The position numbers and the translations under genes are program-made. The notes under the pieces were generated by a model. It searched no databases, was not told where the DNA came from, and saw only the letters and a list, made by a program, of their open reading frames with translations. Below, piece after piece: positions 1 through 10,039 of a DNA stretch of 64,000 bases (within the stretch, counting starts at the first letter, position 1; each line of letters starts with the position of its first letter). Source of the stretch: Siphonodentalium dalli (lineage: Eukaryota; Mollusca; Scaphopoda; Gadilida; Siphonodentaliidae); assembly GCA_032622095.1 (NCBI GenBank), contig CP136068.1, positions 48,540,443-48,604,442 on the forward strand, given 5' to 3'.

Positions 1-1600
1 AAGTAAAGGCAAGTTGAAGTTCATTCCGGCTTGGTTTGGTGATCGAGACTGTTACCTGTTCGATTGCGGACAGTTGTTAAAGACGGTCTGATTTCGGTTC
101 CTTTGATAACCGCACAAGTTTAAATTCTGCGGAAAAAAAAGGTTTATTAATCATTGACAATTTCCACTAAATTCATCGAGAGCAGAGATGCATGCCAATT
201 AATCGATGAATCATGACATGATCCATTCAATCGAATCAATGGTCTGACTTCATTCAGATGAACACAAGCTTCGATGTCAAGCAATAGTGACAATAATAAC
301 AACGACTCAACGAGCAGCTATTAATATTAGAATGTTGAAAATGCAGTTGACAGTACTTGTTCAGAATCTGATTCTTTCAGAGCACATTGACATGTATGTA
401 CAATTACGGTACAAGAGAGGATACCAGTGTAATTCACAGAGCTTCAATGTCAACAAAACACCAAAAACAATGAAACTGATGCCGTGTACGGTGTAGTGAT
501 GGATGATCACATATCTACAATTCCAACTTTACAATGACCAATTCATCTGTGTTCATCATTGTTCATTGAAATGTGTGGATATGAGACATTGTCATTATTC
601 GCCATGTTATCGTCAAGTTATCGGTATCACGACAATTTACCAGGAGTACACTGTTATTGGTTGGATGTTCTTATCAAACCATCTTCGGCTGATTCACTGA
701 TATTTCATGGAAAATGTGCGACTACGTGAGAACATTGTCGCCAAGTCATTGCGAACAGTTACATGTTTATTGCATTTGCTGTTGTCTTGAAGGGACCAAT
801 CCCAAATACCGGTAGCTGTTGTTGATATATACAGTAGTACAGTACCAGTCAAAAGGAGTGGTATATTAAGCATGCTATTTTCGCAAGTGGAAACACTTAT
901 AAGCATGTCGCTTGTGATATTATTGCAATATTTTGCGCTTAATATGGTGACACTTTGCGCTCAATATTGTGACATTTAAATCAAATATTGCGAGGTTTGT
1001 TTCCGCGATTCACTCAAAATGTGACCGCAACAAAGCGTTCATAATTGCATGCATTTCTGAAAACAAACATTCATTTGTTAAATAGGGGTATTCACCAAGT
1101 GCTATGTATGTGTGGATATGCACGCTTGTATCAAGCCAAGGCGGTGTTCCTGAAATTATTGTGACGAGTCTGAAGGCAAGTCGCGATCATGTGTGTCGGA
1201 AACTCCACCGTGGCTTGATACAAGCGCTCAGTTCCACACTGTAGTGGTGAAGATATTTATCATATAACTTTTCTTCTAAAAAACTCTTCATTTCCTCCGA
1301 TTTAATCTTCTATGTTGGTAGCTCGTTATCATTTTAATGTAAGCATAAATTTTTGTTTCAATTTGAAACAATTATCGACTGGTCAGATATTGAATGTATA
1401 TTCAATGCATACTAGTATTCTGTGATGAATAATTTTCTTTCAAGATAAAACATTGTTTATATTGTCTAATTGTTTCAATAGTTAATAAAATTTATGTTGA
1501 TACCTGTAAGTCATTATTTTCAGTTATTTTAATCTGCAGCTGCGATGTTCAGCTGAGGCTGCAGGGCTATGATAACCCCAATAATTAGGCCCAATCAAAT
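1..1600. other. No supported gene
   Basis: AT-rich sequence. Apart from the weak signal-peptide-like frame at 905 I see no coding pattern, splice pair or named repeat. The first exon of the lectin gene may lie here or outside the window. Confidence 0.5.
905..979 (+). CDS. Possible short signal-peptide-like reading frame upstream of lectin exons
   Basis: A 24-codon frame starts at ATG 905 (MSLVILLQYFALN..., then LCA) and has the hydrophobic profile of a signal peptide. It lies 1.9 kb upstream of the first recognised lectin exon on the same strand. The lectin needs a first exon leaving in phase 0. The nearest in-phase GT (ATG|GTGACA) is weak, and the sequence is locally repetitive (ATATTG/TTGCGC motifs). 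It may well be chance. Confidence 0.13.
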   Translation: MSLVILLQYFALNMVTLCAQYCDI

Positions 1601-1618
1601 GTACTAATGGATACAGTG

Positions 1619-1795
1619 ATGACTTAGTCAAGCCTTAGTTATTTCTGACTAAGGCCTTAGTCATTTCTGACTAAGGCCTTAGTCAGAAATGACTAAGGGC
1701 AACCTTAGTCATTTTGACTAAGCTAAGTTAGTTAGTTTTGAGACGGGGGTTCTGACTAAGGTAACTTAGTTACTTTTGACTAAGTTTTTTTTTTT
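1619..1795. repeat. Palindromic tandem array (TGACTAAGGCCTTAGTCA)
   Basis: Clustered copies of GACTAAGGCCTTAGTC and half-units (CTTAGTCA, TGACTAAG) in both orientations, ending at a T-run near 1790. Each unit can form a hairpin. No coding sequence. Confidence 0.6.
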
Positions 1796-2148
1796 CAGTG
1801 AGGTGGCGGATAAGAAACTTTGAAATCCAAGGCAATCCAGTGTCAATCGTAATATCTTTCTCACCACAATGTCTTTTGACTATAGGAGGCACATTTAATC
1901 TTATCAGGGGAGTTTTTGTATTGATGTTAACTCAGTTATTATCTACTTTAAAACAATGTTTGTTGTTGAAACAATTTATCAGGTCAGGGAAAACCCAAAC
2001 TCGATCTATTAAACCTCGTTTTGTCTATTTAACCTCGTTCGAGGTTTCTCAGATATTATACAATTCCATCTTAATTGCCTATTGTTTAGTTCACACCGAA
2101 AGTGACATTAGATAATGTGATTTCGAGCGAGTGCTCAACTATACATAC

Positions 2149-2464
2149 ACTGTTAAAAAAAATCCAATTTGAAAAGGAAGATAGTACCGGAAAATTGCTG
2201 CCGGAATTATGATCTGTAAAATCACGGAACATTGTAAGCATATTGGTACAATGTTCCGTGTGTTTCTGGAACAATGTTCCGTGAGATTCTGAAACTATGT
2301 TCCTTTAAAATGTTCCGATTTGAAACAGAACATAGTGCCGGAAAATTGCTGCGGAACTATGACCCATAAGTACGGAACAAAGTTCCGTGATTTTATAGAT
2401 CATAGTTCCGGCAGCAATTTTCCGGCACTATGTTCTGTTTCAAATCGGAATTTTTTTTAACAGT
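2149..2464. mobile_element. Inverted-repeat MITE (~316 bp, TIR ACTGTTAAAAAAAATCC)
   Basis: The ends are inverted copies: ACTGTTAAAAAAAATCC...TTTGAAA on the left and TTTCAAATCGGAATTTTTTTTAACAGT on the right. The inner arms repeat GTGCCGGAAAATTGCTGC and the centre holds several GGAACA/TGTTCC hairpins. No coding capacity. The flanks (TACATAC / ACATATA) do not give an unambiguous target duplication. Confidence 0.72.
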
Positions 2465-2840
2465 ACATATAATCTTGAATCTAAGGAGGGATCACATCAG
2501 CCATATTATCAATAACACACACGACTTTGTTATCATTTTCGTTCGATTCGCCATTATATTGGTCACCAATTTCTCTGTAACAAATGACGCCAATCCGACA
2601 GAATATTCAGTTGTATTCCAAACGCCATTTTTCATCGAAAGTTTGTAATTTCTTGTTCGAAAGGCTAGGTAGTATATCCGTTCGTGTATTAGCCCAAGCT
2701 GAAATTCGTTCGTAACTCTTGTAATGTTATATAGGTCTACTATAATAATGTTTGGCAACTTAATTTGTCAGAAGCAGTGGCTATTAGCAATCGGAAGGCC
2801 AATAGACGTTTGTCAGATGATCATCATTATTTGATTGCAG

Positions 2841-2919
2841 AAAGACGACAGTGAATGCAAATTTGACGAGTTGGAAATACCTACGTTATCCGGTGCACCT
2901 GCATGTGCCGCGCTACCAG
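2841..2919 (+). CDS. C-type lectin-like gene, internal exon (N-terminal linker)
   Basis: First recognisable exon of a plus-strand secreted lectin-like gene. It is 79 bp, preceded by a TTTGATTGCAG acceptor and followed by CCAG|GTAAGTAC, a near-perfect donor. It enters in phase 0 and leaves in phase 1, which matches the acceptor phase of the exon at 4167. It encodes a short acidic linker with cysteines (SEC..., PACAAL). The exon supplying the start codon and signal peptide was not identified, so the gene is partial at its 5' end. The following 1.25-kb intron carries a 24-bp minisatellite. Confidence 0.6.
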
Positions 2920-3006
2920 GTAAGTACAGCACGCGGGTGACACACCCAACACACACGCACACATACATTATTATGTATGTGGATCCAGTAACGCAGAAAG
3001 AGTCAA

Positions 3007-3165
3007 GTTACTACGAATCGGGCGGCTGGTTCGATGTCAGGTTACTACAAATCGGGCGGCTGGTTACTATGAATCGGGCGGCTGGTTACTATGAATCCGG
3101 CGGCTGGTTACTATAATCGGGTGGCTGGTTACTATGGTTACCACGAATCGGGCGGCTGGTTCGAT
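3007..3165 (+). repeat. Minisatellite, ~24-bp unit (GGCGGCTGGTTACTATGAAT)
   Basis: About six imperfect copies of a GGCTGGTTACTATGAATCGGGC-type unit in the first visible intron of the lectin gene. The locally higher GC stands out from the AT-rich surroundings. Confidence 0.7.
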
Positions 3166-4166
3166 TGGATCATTGGCGCAAGGACCAGTCTAATGCGCGC
3201 AATTCGGCAGCAAACGCTCTAAGTTTTGGTGTAAAAGTACATTTTAGTAACCGATTTGTGTCTCATGATTGATATAATTGCTAACTGAATTGACATTCAT
3301 ATCAAGTTGTTTCCTTACATCTCATATCTTATATCGTATAGTGATGAATAGGCGCGTGCTTCGGAGGATACTTGGCATCGCGCCAACAAAATAACCGCGC
3401 GGATTAATACTATTTCGAAATGCAGCGCATGGGACGATCACCAGACATTGCAAAATTGTCTCTATCTTCATTAAATTTAAATTATTGTCCAACTTTGTTA
3501 CACAATCGAAAATAGGCACAAAATTAAAGAGGCAAATTGGGGGACTATATTTTTCGTCGCCAGAGCGCGCAATTCTGTCGTATGCGCTTGTGAAGCGTCT
3601 CAGTCAATGCCGTGCATGTATGCAATTTGCATGCATTTTTTAGCTTATTTAAACGATTCTGATCTGTTGAAAAGGCATAAAGCTCTAGTTTTGTGATATA
3701 AAAGTTGTTCAAATCGTTATGTTGTGATATAATATTTTATGAAAATCGTTTCATAAATTTGATTCATAACTCGTCTACGACTCGTTGTGAATCAAATTTA
3801 TCAAACTCGTTTCATAAATTCTTAGATGCCAACATAACTTGTTGGAGATCTTCTATCTATACAGTTCAACACATAACAAAACATATCATTTCCAAGCACC
3901 CGGCTAATGATATCCCTCATTCCAACTATGTAATTATAGACCGAAAGTTCAAATGAGCAAATAACATTTAAACACCTGATAATGATGATGATGATTTTTA
4001 TATCTGTTCCTGGTTGAACTGCAATTTATTGAGTCATCAAATCAATTAAAAAATTAAGGGGGCAGCTGGAACTTGCAATTTGGACGCCCCAATGAGAATT
4101 GTCTGCGGACGTCCCTACGTCCAATTTCAAATGGTTTGATTGCCGTTACAAATATTTTATTTCCAG

Positions 4167-4364
4167 CTACCGAAGACGCCTGTCCCATTGGGTACTCGAT
4201 TAGTACATACGGCTCAGAAACGGCGTGCCTGTGGTATGATAGCTCTGAATCACTGGATCACTCCGCTGCCGAAAATCACTGTGATAATGACGGGGCGCAT
4301 CTGGTCAGAATATTATCAAATGATAAGCGCCTACTGTTGGTGAACGTCTTGCCACCCACAGTTC
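4167..4364 (+). CDS. C-type lectin-like domain, first half (exon)
   Basis: A 198-bp exon between the acceptor TATTTTATTTCCAG and the donor C|GTGAGTATG, phase 1 at both ends. It encodes the first half of a CTLD: DACPIGYS (extra N-terminal cysteine of the long form), a second cysteine in ETACLWY, and the AENHCDNDGAHLV helix/Cys motif characteristic of the family. The split codon joins in frame to the exon at 5831 across a 1,466-bp intron. Reading through the donor would add residues without CTLD character, which supports splicing here. CTLDs bind carbohydrate or protein ligands extracellularly. Confidence 0.82.
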
Positions 4365-4879
4365 GTGAGTATGCGGTCAATTGTTTCAACTTCCCAGCAT
4401 CAGTGCTTCGTTTATGGAAATGAATCGTTTATGTTGCCACACAGATTACCGAATACCAGTGACATTGTCATGACGCTGGGAGAGCGTTTGCTTAAAACAT
4501 ACATCAAAATGAGCATTCCGTCTACTATTCCTTGTTTTTCGTTTACATAATATGTCTCAAGACTTCCTGCCCAAAACCACACATCGCCTATGGCGGAAAA
4601 TCTTATCAGTTGAAAGGAGGTCGCCAGATAAAAACAAGAAAACCATAATCAGAAATGGTAACGCCCTCAAGATTATATTATTACGCATAAATATAAATTA
4701 TAAAAAAAATGTAAAATATATTGGTTACATGAATGCACTGCCTCAGAATTCCGTTAAAACAACTAATCCTTCAAATTATAACAAAAAACTACGCCTTATT
4801 ACTGCAGGTTTCTAATTCACCACATCAGAAGTCTCTAAATGCGGATAAAAAATCGGAGTCATTGTGTTCCTGCTATAAA

Positions 4880-5038
4880 TCGTGTCGTTATTTGTTTAGA
4901 ATACGTATCAATTGACATATACGCACCCGTTCCCTCATTAAAATCAACATATTTCGACAATTTTAGGGGAACTCCGCGAATTCAGGGAACCCCGCAAATA
5001 GACTTCCGCAAAAAGGGACCTACTGCGAATTGTCACAA
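4880..5038 (+). repeat. Direct duplication, copy A (~160 bp)
   Basis: Nearly identical to 5260-5418 (shared TCGTGTCGTTATTTGTTTA, GGGGAACTCCGCGAATTC and GACCTACTGCGAATTGTC). Both copies lie in the second lectin intron about 380 bp apart, so the duplication is recent and intronic. Confidence 0.75.
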
Positions 5039-5259
5039 CGGGCTCCCAATGGGTTATAAATTATTTTCAGGCTATCACTTGGTTGAATACTATTCCCATT
5101 TTACTAAAGTAAACAAGTAAATATCGAATGACGATACATATATTTGTAAACAAGCATTGCAAATAATTGTATTGGGACGAAAAGTCGAAAGACTTGTTCC
5201 GTATTATGATGACGATGATGATATGATATGATTGATAGAACAAACCACTATTATGATGA

Positions 5260-5418
5260 TCGTGTCGTTATTTGTTTAAAATACGTATCAACTGACATAT
5301 GTGCACCCGTTCCCTCATTAAAATCAACATATTTCGACAATTTTAGGGGAACTCCGCGAATTCTGGGACCTCCGCAAATAGACTCCGCAAATAGGGACCT
5401 ACTGCGAATTGTCAAAAC
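5260..5418 (+). repeat. Direct duplication, copy B (~160 bp)
   Basis: Second copy of the intronic segment at 4880-5038, with scattered substitutions and a few short indels. It lies 410 bp before the acceptor of the last lectin exon. Confidence 0.75.
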
Positions 5419-5830
5419 TGGAAAAACCGATTATCTATTTATAAAACGTCCATAGACACACGGCGCTCTAAAATTTGCCCACCAGTATACACCCGATGGG
5501 CGTTAATAATCATACACAGGCCAACTGGATGCTGAGCACTAGCTACTCAAAAAGCAGGTGAACTCAATACTCTACACCAACACCATGTCAACGGAATAAC
5601 AAGAAACAACGACCGTACATCGTACGATTTCGTCGAATTTTGTGACATCTGCATGTAAGAGTTTGTAAACAAGAATTTAGTTGTGTTAAGTCGTATTAAC
5701 TATATAGCTCATCACTGTGAGAGGCACCACACAGAGTGTAATCGATTGTTTCGATGATTACGTGACGTGATGCACGGGTGGTGCAGTGACTTTCCGTATG
5801 TGTATTTTGCCATATTCCTTTATGTTTCAG

Positions 5831-6030
5831 AAACAATATGGATAGATGGGGTGGACCTTGATGGTGACGACACATTCTGGACTGCTGATGACGAGGTTGT
5901 TACGGGGGTTACCACATCCGACTCCAATAATGACTGCTTGTGTGCACACAGTGTGGACGGTTACCAAATGCAAGACGTATCTTGCAGCAGCTCTCAAATG
6001 ACAAACGTTGTTTGTGAAATAAACTTATGA
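5831..6030 (+). CDS. C-type lectin-like domain, second half and C-terminus (last coding exon)
   Basis: This exon follows the acceptor CTTTATGTTTCAG, enters in phase 1 and ends at a TGA. It encodes the C-terminal half of the CTLD: TIWIDGVD (the WIGL-type core strand), DDTFWTADDE, then the cysteines CLCAHS, DVSC and VVCE that close the canonical disulfides. With the two upstream exons it gives 158 residues. No EPN or QPD sugar-specificity motif is present and the usual WND calcium motif is replaced (MQD before VSC). Classical calcium-dependent mannose or galactose binding is therefore doubtful, and a protein-ligand or non-canonical lectin is more likely. An AATAAA overlaps the last codons. No other polyadenylation signal was chosen before the inverted-repeat element at 6270. 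Confidence 0.82.
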
Positions 6031-6269
6031 TGGGAACAGTCCACGTGCCATAACATTGACATACATATTATTATCTACATTGATTTGGAGTCTCCATATC
6101 ACGTCTATTTGAGATGAGATCCAGCGTTAGACGAGTTGCCTGGGTAACAACGAGACGTGATACGGAGAAGGATGCCACTCCACTATATAAGGACACACCG
6201 TTTATTATATGATCCGTCTATAACTATAAATTATCAAATCGAACTGTCCTTGTTATGAGCGTAGATGAT

Positions 6270-7139
6270 ATATATGTTACAGTCAGATTGTGAAACCTGT
6301 TATTTCGTGAAATGACTAAAATTTTCAGTCATTTCCCGAAACCACTGTGAGGGCCAGTCACTTCATGAAAAGACTGAAATTTCAAGTCATTTCATGAAAT
6401 GACTGAAATTAGTGGTCAGACATTTCACGAAATGACTGAATGCTATTTTTGGTTCGGGGACTTCAATTGTGAACATAAAAATAGGACTTGATTTAATTTT
6501 TATTCATAATAATAAATCATAAATGTAATAGAAACATAAAATATACATTTAAATAGTTTGATTTCTTCTATTGTCTTAAATTAATCATCCTTGGGAATAA
6601 GGTATTTCGGACATTTACTGTACTTCTCAAACAAATCACTACAGAACCTAAACTCTATACTGTCTGACATTTTTATTGTAGGCAAAGAATAGTAGTTTGA
6701 GAAATAAACTGAATCAACAATGAAAATGAGCTAGATGATATGTCTTAAATACATGTACTGACCAAGTGACCACATTTCAATTGTGTTTTCTTAGTATCAA
6801 ACAGTTCACCTACATGTCTTAATTGTCATCGAGGGACTACAATTCATAAGTGTTTTCTTAAGATCAAACAGTTTGTCTATCTTAATATTGATCAGGTGAT
6901 TACAATTCATAAGTGTTTTCTTAAGATCAAACTGCTCACCCAGCCATTTTGTGAATTATAGCAGTATACAAGTGAAATTACACAAGTTGACTGAAATTAG
7001 TCAGATTGTGTAAAGAATATAACTAAATTTCAGTCATTTCATGAAGTGACTGGCCCTTACAGTGGTTTTGCGAAATGACTGAAAATTTTAGTCATTTCAT
7101 GAAATGACTAGTTTCACAATCTGACTGTAACATATATAT
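6270..7139. mobile_element. Long-TIR non-autonomous element (~870 bp)
   Basis: The left end (GTTACAGTCAGATTGTGAAAC, then repeated GTCATTTC.TGAAATGAC palindromes and CCACTGTGAGGGCCAGTCA) is mirrored at 7010-7139 (TGACTGGCCCTTACAGTGG ... GTTTCACAATCTGACTGTAAC). The arms are about 100-130 bp. The AT-rich middle contains a tandem block (ATTCATAAGTGTTTTCTTAAGATCAAAC) near 6780-6950. No transposase frame. It starts about 240 bp after the lectin stop codon. Confidence 0.75.
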
Positions 7140-7174
7140 ATTAGTGACCGAGACATATAGAATACACGCGTGGT

Positions 7175-7284
7175 GTTCTGAATACAAAATTTACACCACG
7201 AGCAGGATTGATGACTTAAAGCACGAGCTGTTGCGAGTTCAGTAAATCATCAATCCCACGAGTGGTGTAATTTTGGTATCAGAA
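7175..7284. repeat. Near-perfect palindrome (110 bp)
   Basis: The arm TTCTGAATACAAAATTTACACCAC...GATTGATGACTTAA is mirrored by AGTAAATCATCAATC...GTGGTGTAATTTTGGTATCAGAA around a short centre (AGCACGAGCTGTTGCGAGTTC). One of six such palindromes in the window. Confidence 0.68.
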
Positions 7285-7573
7285 AAACTAAACGTATGTG
7301 TTTTGTTTATACCATGCTCCTACCGATAAGAATAATATTAGAAAGTTACAATTTTAAAAGATCGATAAAATCTGTCAACACTGCAACCCTCCGTGGACCC
7401 CGCGGCAACCCGGTACATTAGTACTGTACTGTTACCTGGCGAAGGGATATGAAACTGAGGGAATAGTGAAAGTGTATAACAAAGCTATTGAAATCCATGA
7501 TAACATTTGTTTGGTCACATAATATCACAGATGTTACATAATATCACAAATTTATAGAAGTATAATTAACGTT

Positions 7574-8294
7574 TTGTTTATTAACGTGTCAACTTGGAAC
7601 TATATCATAAAATTGTCATTGAACATTAATAAAACAAATTACATACTCTTCCCTAATTGTTCACTACCCGAGGTATTGCCAGTCCTAACTGTAAACAATA
7701 AAAACGTTAATAAATGTTTAGGCGTCAATATTGAAGACAATTTATCCTGGGACAAACACATAAATCCATTATGCTCTAAACTTGCCAGTAATGTTGGAAT
7801 CCTGAGGAAAATCAGTGACTCTTTCTCCGGCAAACACATTGAAAACCTTGTACTTATCACTAATTATCCCATACTTGACCTACTGTAATGCAATATGGAG
7901 CTCGACTACCAAACATACCTAACCAAAATCATAAAACTATACAGAAGAATGCCCTCAAAATTATCTCAAATGATACAAGTGATATTTTGAGATATTTTGA
8001 CTACTAATATTTGATTATATTGGTAACATACAGCTCATTAGAATACTACATGATTATCATATGCATGCACTACCTGATTCATTATCGAAATTATTCACGC
8101 ATATTGCGGATATCCAAAGCCATAATACCCGCTCAAAAACAAAAGGTAATTTTTATCATGAATTTAAAAGGACTAAAAACAAAAAAAAGTTCAATCTCAA
8201 CCAAAGCTCGAGAATTGTGGAAATTTTAAACCACATTAAGATTGAAATTGTAATGATTGTTCTGATGTTCCAACCAGTAATTAGTGGTAATTAG
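7574..8294 (+). pseudogene. LINE-type reverse transcriptase remnant (C-terminal thumb region)
   Basis: A decayed non-LTR retrotransposon fragment. The first frame carries the region after the RT catalytic core (KLSLNINKTNYILF, CLGVNIEDNLSWDKHI, NVGILRKIS), followed by YCNAIWSST-like residues interrupted by stops. After a frame change it continues with LPDSLSKLF and the LINE hallmark QSHNTRSK. The catalytic FADD-type motif is absent, so the copy is 5'-truncated and broken by stops and at least one frameshift. CR1/L2-like by motif style; the clade is inferred. Confidence 0.75.
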
Positions 8295-8490
8295 TTTATT
8301 TTAGATCAACAATAGCTTATTTTTCTACTTTTGGTCTGAAAAATGCGTCAGTTCAACACAAGGGGCTGAAAATGGTAGTTCGTCATGAGAGTTTAATCTG
8401 GTTCAAGCGGGTGCAGTTATAAAATGCAAGGTTGACACGCCATCGGAGACCCTTTCACCACGTCCTTTATGGAAGTGGGTGGTAACTCAA

Positions 8491-8700
8491 TCATTTAGGC
8501 GCACGTTGCATTATGCTGCTGAAGCTGGAACGAATCCAGATAGGCTCGCATTGTTCAACCACACAAAGGGAGCATAATTTGATTTGTGTATCTGGGCAAG
8601 TTTGGCAGTTGCATTCCGGTGTGTCGGTAGTTTGTATGGACATTTCTTCATCTATATCATATACGGATGCGGTGTTCTCATTGTTGGTGTGCTTTATTTT
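8491..8700 (-). CDS. Candidate 3'-terminal exon, cytoplasmic-tail-like and Cys-rich
   Basis: On the minus strand a good acceptor (TGTTTGTACATTGCATCAG) is followed by 69 open codons and a TGA. The peptide starts with basic residues (KIKHT) followed by NNENTASVYDIDEEMS, which resembles the cytoplasmic tail of a membrane receptor with a YxxI-like motif. A cysteine cluster follows (CNCQTC, LCSLC). I do not recognise a family. It could be the last exon of the PAN/EGF gene, which is on this strand and unfinished at 31238, or of another gene, or a chance frame. Confidence 0.28.
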   Translation of the reverse strand, partial: KIKHTNNENTASVYDIDEEMSIQTTDTPECNCQTCPDTQIKLCSLCVVEQCEPIWIRSSFSSIMQRAPK

Positions 8701-8719
8701 CTGATGCAATGTACAAACA

Positions 8720-9890
8720 TGGATATTGAGAATCAGGAATCAGACTCACTGTGACTCATATCTTATTATGAATTGATATGGTGGATGCTCTTAGCGACCA
8801 CCAGGTGCGTGCATATAACTAATTTCGGTTACGGTAATTCACAATCTTGGCGTGACCTTCACATTCGAATCGCAACTATTTCGATTAATTTATTGACGAA
8901 TATCATTTTGTATATTACATGGTTACCATTTGTGACTGATTTAGTTATGCATGCTGTCGCTTGCATATTGCATACTTGCTTCTGGTCAGCGGTAATTTTG
9001 TTTTTCGATGTTTGAGGTCAAGGACACACAAATCGGACTGGCACGGTGGATAATTTTCTTCAGCATACCTAAGTTATGTAAAATGACAAGGGTTACCACT
9101 TTTCCGCACAAATGCCGTTAGATATCCACTTTTGTGAAAACACGTCTGGACTATCTTGGCTTGAACTAGCTATTATTAGTTTTGTCGGCAACCCCCAAAT
9201 AAACCTCGGAAGAGTTGTGATATATAAGCTTTCTATAAACGTAAGTTGCCAGCACGATCATGTGTCCAATGATTTATGCATTGTACACGAAGTTCATTTG
9301 GTCAATAACATAATGTTTAATAAAGTAAAGAGTTATCCCGCCTCGATCCGAGTCAGAATGGAATATGATCACGTTAGTGCATGACATGACCCGATATGGA
9401 TCACGAAACGTTCCCACGGCGGTATATCGTGTAACTAGACACGTTTCACATGAAGTACTACTGATAAGAATCACGATTAGGGTACTACGTCACTAGAATT
9501 TGTGTTCTTTCTATCAGTTGTCGTTTTGCTATATCCATAGTTACGGTTTCGAGAAGCCAAGCATAAACACGCGAGCTTTGCGTGCAACCATCGAGCCTAT
9601 CCCTATGGTGAGATAACTAACGATATAGTTTAGTACAAAATAACGGCCAACAGAACTATATCATCTTACAGCGAGAGGCAGGAAATTGAACGGCACTATG
9701 TTTCGCATAGGAGCTCGTAGTAGTCAATTCTGCGAAAAAAAGAATTGTCTGTCCGAAAAAGTGTACGACTACCATAAGCTATTCATAATTCGTATTAGTA
9801 GTAGTTCATTATACGAACGATGTCAACTTAGTTAACATTGCAAATTACGGTGGTGTCTTGGGGTATTGGTAATAGTCTCATCATAACGAG
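8720..9890. other. No supported gene
   Basis: Short frames only, none with domain character or convincing splice sites. Confidence 0.5.
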
Positions 9891-9896
9891 TAATTC

Positions 9897-10030
9897 GCAC
9901 ACTATCCAGACACACACCTTCACACACACACACCCTCTCACACCCCCTCTCATACACCCTCACTCACACACACAAACACACCCCCCCCCCCCACACACAC
10001 ACACACACACCCTCACACACACACACACAA
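9897..10030 (+). repeat. (CA)n/(C)n microsatellite
   Basis: An interrupted CACACA/CTCACA tract with a C10-12 run near 9980. Simple sequence only; the open frame across it is compositional. Confidence 0.85.
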
Positions 10031-10039
10031 AGGTGGCAT

